Below are positions 61,722-64,000 of a stretch of 64,000 nucleotides of DNA, piece by piece (the stretch's first letter is position 1; every line of letters starts with the position of its first letter). Both the position numbers and the translations under genes were made by a program. Location of the stretch: positions 2,530,501-2,594,500 of the forward strand of contig NZ_CP110128.1 in NCBI RefSeq assembly GCF_028471945.1. Direction: 5' to 3'. The stretch comes from Pseudomonas sp. WJP1 (GTDB lineage: Bacteria; Pseudomonadota; Gammaproteobacteria; Pseudomonadales; Pseudomonadaceae). Below the pieces are notes generated by a model, which worked only from the letters and a program-made list of their open reading frames with translations, ran no database searches and was not told where the DNA came from.

Positions 61722-62236
61722 TGAACAGCAAACGTGCAGTGGGTTGGGTGGCGTTCCTCGGCGTGGCCGCGGCGCTGACCTGGTTGCCCGACTACTTCAA
61801 GCAGGGCGACGACAGCGATGTGGCAGTGGCCGCCGTGGCCACGCCGGGCAAAGGCAAGAGCCGTGGTGCTTCGCCAGCCGCGCAAGCCGCCGCGCCTGTG
61901 GCGATCAAGGACCTGAGCCCGGCGGGCGACCTGTTCGCCGCGCGCAGCTGGAAGGCCGCACCGACCCTGGCCACCGTCACCGAACAACCGATCAATGTTG
62001 CACCGGTGGTGCAGGTCCCCACTGCACCGCCCATGCCGTTCCAGTTCATCGGCCGGATGCATGACCGCACCGACCTGCAAGTGTTTTTGCAAAACGGCGA
62101 AAAGATCTACGTCGTGCGTAAAGGGGATGTGATTGACGAAACATGGAAGATCGAGGGCATTTCCGATCTGGAACTGAGCCTGGTCTATTTGCCTCTGCAT
62201 TTGTCCCAGACCTTGTCTGTGGGGAGCGCGCAATGA
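61721..62236 (+). CDS. GspC/PilP-like protein, proline-rich linker
   Basis: Start at the second ATG of ATGATG, spaced properly from GAGGT; it shares a base with the preceding stop. The 171-residue protein has a membrane helix (VGWVAFLGVAAALTWLPDYF), an Ala/Pro-rich linker and a small beta domain (PMPFQFIGRMHDRTDLQVFLQNGEKIYVVRKGDVIDETWKIEGISDLELSLVYLPLHLSQTL) resembling the HR domain of GspC or PilP, which contacts the secretin. The name remains tentative. Confidence 0.65.
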   Translation: MNSKRAVGWVAFLGVAAALTWLPDYFKQGDDSDVAVAAVATPGKGKSRGASPAAQAAAPVAIKDLSPAGDLFAARSWKAAPTLATVTEQPINVAPVVQVPTAPPMPFQFIGRMHDRTDLQVFLQNGEKIYVVRKGDVIDETWKIEGISDLELSLVYLPLHLSQTLSVGSAQ

Positions 62237-64000
62237 ACAAATCCCGTTTGCTGATGAGCCTGTGTATCTGCGCAGGGCTGGCTGCCTGCAGCTCGGCACA
62301 GGTTGCCAAGGAAGAAGCCTCTGAGCTGATCGAGCAGGGCCAGTACGAAGCCGGCCTGGCCCGGATCGAGGAGGGCCTGCGGGAAAACCCTCGCGACACC
62401 GAACTGCACATTGCCCTCAACAGCACCCGTGCCCGCGCGATCACGGCGCTGCTGACCCAGGCCGACATGGATCGCACCCAGCGTGATTTCGCGTCCGCCC
62501 GCATGGGGTACGGCCGGGTGTTGACCATCGAACCGAACAACCGCCGCGCCCAGGACGCCCTGCGCCAGCTCGAACACATGCGCAGCCTCGATGAAAAACT
62601 CGAACTGGCCCGTGGCGACCTGCGCCGCGGCGATATCTACGGCGCCGAGCGTCAAGTCAGGCAGATTCTCGAACTGGACCCGACCAACGAAGGCGCCCTG
62701 GAACTGCAAGGGAATATCCGCCTGGTGCAGAGCCGCAACGTGGTGGCCTATCCGCAACTGCGCACCAAGCTGGACAAGCCGGTGACCCTGGAATTTCGCG
62801 ACGCCAACCTCAAGACCATCTTCGAAGTGCTGTCCCAGGTCGCCGGCCTGAACTTCATCTTCGACAAGGACCTGCGCCCGGACATGAAAGCCACCATCTT
62901 CGTGCGCGACGTGCGCATTGAAGACGCGGTGGAACTGCTGCTGCAACAGAACCAGCTGCACCAGAAAGTGGTGAACGAAAACACCTTGCTGATCTACCCG
63001 GACTCGCCGCAGAAGCTCAAGGATTACCAGGAACTGGTGATGCGCACCTTCTACCTGACCAGCATCGATGCCAACACCGCGTTGAACATGGTCAAGACCA
63101 TGCTCAAGACCCGCGACGTGTTCGTCGACGAACGCCTCAACACCCTGACCATGCGCGACACCGGCGACGCCGTGCGCATGGCGGAAAAACTCCTGCAGTC
63201 GCAGGATCAGTCCAACCCCGAAGTGGTGCTGGAAGTGGAAGTGATGGAAGTCGCCACCCAGCGGATCCTCGACCTGGGCCTGCAATGGCCGAACACCTTC
63301 GGCGTGATCAACAGCGACGGTAGCGCGGTCAGCGTTCTCGACCAGCTCAAGGGCATCAACTCGAGCCGGATCACTATCCAGCCCTCGCCACAGGCCAAGA
63401 TCAACGCGGCGGACAAGGACATCAATACCCTGGCCAGCCCGGTGATCCGCGTCAGCAACCGCGAACAGGCACGTATCCACATCGGCCAGCGCGTGCCGAT
63501 CATCAGCGCCACGTCGGTGCCCTCGACCCAGGGACCGGTGATCACCGAAAGCGTGACTTACCTGGACGTCGGTCTGAAACTGGAAGTGCAGCCCACCGTG
63601 CACCTGAACAACGAAGTGGCGATCAAGGTGGCCCTGGAAGTGAGTAATGCCACGCCACTGGAACCGACCCGCCAGGGCACGATTCCGGTCCAGGTCGATA
63701 CGCGCAACGCGCAGACCACCCTGCGCCTGCATGACGGCGAAACACAGATCCTCGCCGGCCTGATGCGCAACGACCATGGCAGCACCGGCAACAAGATTCC
63801 CGGTCTTGGCGATATTCCCGGCCTCGGCCGCCTGTTCGGCAGCAACAAGGACGACGTGAGCAAATCCGAGCTGGTGTTGTCGATCACGCCGCGGATCGTG
63901 CGCAACCTGCCGTACCAGAGCCCGTCGGACATGGAATTCCCTACCGGCACCGAAACCAGCATGCACATCCAGGCGCCGGACCGCTCGAAGGTCGAAGTCG
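62233..64000 (+). CDS. gspD: Type II secretion secretin GspD (3' end beyond the window)
   Basis: ATG overlaps the previous stop (ATGA). The product opens with lipobox LAACSS, so it is an outer-membrane lipoprotein-type secretin, then a TPR-like helical region (residues 25-150), N-domains (TLEFRDANLKTIFEVLSQVAGLNFIFDKDL; VVNENTLLIYPDS; RTFYLTSIDANTALNMVKTMLK) and the C-terminal secretin barrel with VLEVEVMEVATQRILDLGLQW, TLASPVIRVSNREQARIHIGQRVPI and PGLGDIPGLGRLFGS, SELVLSITPRIV. The reading frame stays open to the window edge at residue 589. Confidence 0.93.
   Translation, partial: MNKSRLLMSLCICAGLAACSSAQVAKEEASELIEQGQYEAGLARIEEGLRENPRDTELHIALNSTRARAITALLTQADMDRTQRDFASARMGYGRVLTIEPNNRRAQDALRQLEHMRSLDEKLELARGDLRRGDIYGAERQVRQILELDPTNEGALELQGNIRLVQSRNVVAYPQLRTKLDKPVTLEFRDANLKTIFEVLSQVAGLNFIFDKDLRPDMKATIFVRDVRIEDAVELLLQQNQLHQKVVNENTLLIYPDSPQKLKDYQELVMRTFYLTSIDANTALNMVKTMLKTRDVFVDERLNTLTMRDTGDAVRMAEKLLQSQDQSNPEVVLEVEVMEVATQRILDLGLQWPNTFGVINSDGSAVSVLDQLKGINSSRITIQPSPQAKINAADKDINTLASPVIRVSNREQARIHIGQRVPIISATSVPSTQGPVITESVTYLDVGLKLEVQPTVHLNNEVAIKVALEVSNATPLEPTRQGTIPVQVDTRNAQTTLRLHDGETQILAGLMRNDHGSTGNKIPGLGDIPGLGRLFGSNKDDVSKSELVLSITPRIVRNLPYQSPSDMEFPTGTETSMHIQAPDRSKVEV

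Overview
The window reads as chromosomal DNA of a Pseudomonas, most likely the P. fluorescens group. The evidence is high GC, dense genes with AAGGAG-type ribosome binding sites, many paired REP palindromes with the TGTAGGAGCGAGC...GCTCGCTCCTACA core, an Aot/His-type amino-acid transporter, YcaC, GlxA/AraC and LysR regulators, and a very large multicopper oxidase next to type II secretion genes. I see no rRNA, tRNA, CRISPR, phage or insertion sequence genes.

Region 1 (1-9.5 kb) holds small hypothetical proteins, a Ser/Thr-type phosphatase, an exported RcnB/CigR-like protein, a glycine-rich exported protein with an 18-unit GGT run, an exported F420-reductase-like Rossmann protein, and a three-gene envelope operon (sialidase-like BNR protein, membrane protein, LTA-synthase-like sulfatase). 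Region 2 (9.5-11.5 kb) is non-coding repeat DNA forming a large nested inverted repeat, followed by a mosaic of gene remnants: two ABC substrate-binding protein C-termini and a TonB-receptor piece. Region 3 (11.5-17 kb) is an RpiR regulator plus a complete polar amino-acid ABC transporter operon carrying an AotO/AstE-like deacylase. Region 4 (17-42 kb) is mixed accessory metabolism and regulation: PhnB, TetR, 3-hydroxyacyl-CoA dehydrogenase, AraC plus ABC exporter, hydrolase, quinone oxidoreductase, MFS/LysR divergent pair, pirin, GlxA regulator, and two convergent winged-helix/NTPase regulators of which one is truncated. It continues with a flavodoxin/chloroperoxidase/AraC/LysR cluster sharing a 20-bp operator-like motif, and an ABM/amidohydrolase/YcaC operon.

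Region 5 (42-64 kb) is the most interesting. gspF and gspG (minus strand) and gspE, L/M/N/C-like genes and the secretin gspD (plus strand) flank a six-gene operon. That operon encodes a 1947-residue MnxG/McoA-type multicopper oxidase, a YVTN beta-propeller protein, two SCO copper chaperones, a cytochrome c fused to a periplasmic binding protein, and a parvulin isomerase. A stand-alone response regulator with a TTG start lies between this operon and gspE. Three near-consensus sigma-54 (-24/-12) sites precede the lytic transglycosylase, the oxidase and the response regulator. CCCC-N6-GGGG dyads lie 76-133 bp upstream of the -24 elements of the last two. I infer one sigma-54-controlled locus that makes, metallates, folds and secretes a giant copper oxidase, possibly a Mn(II) oxidase as known in P. 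putida GB-1.
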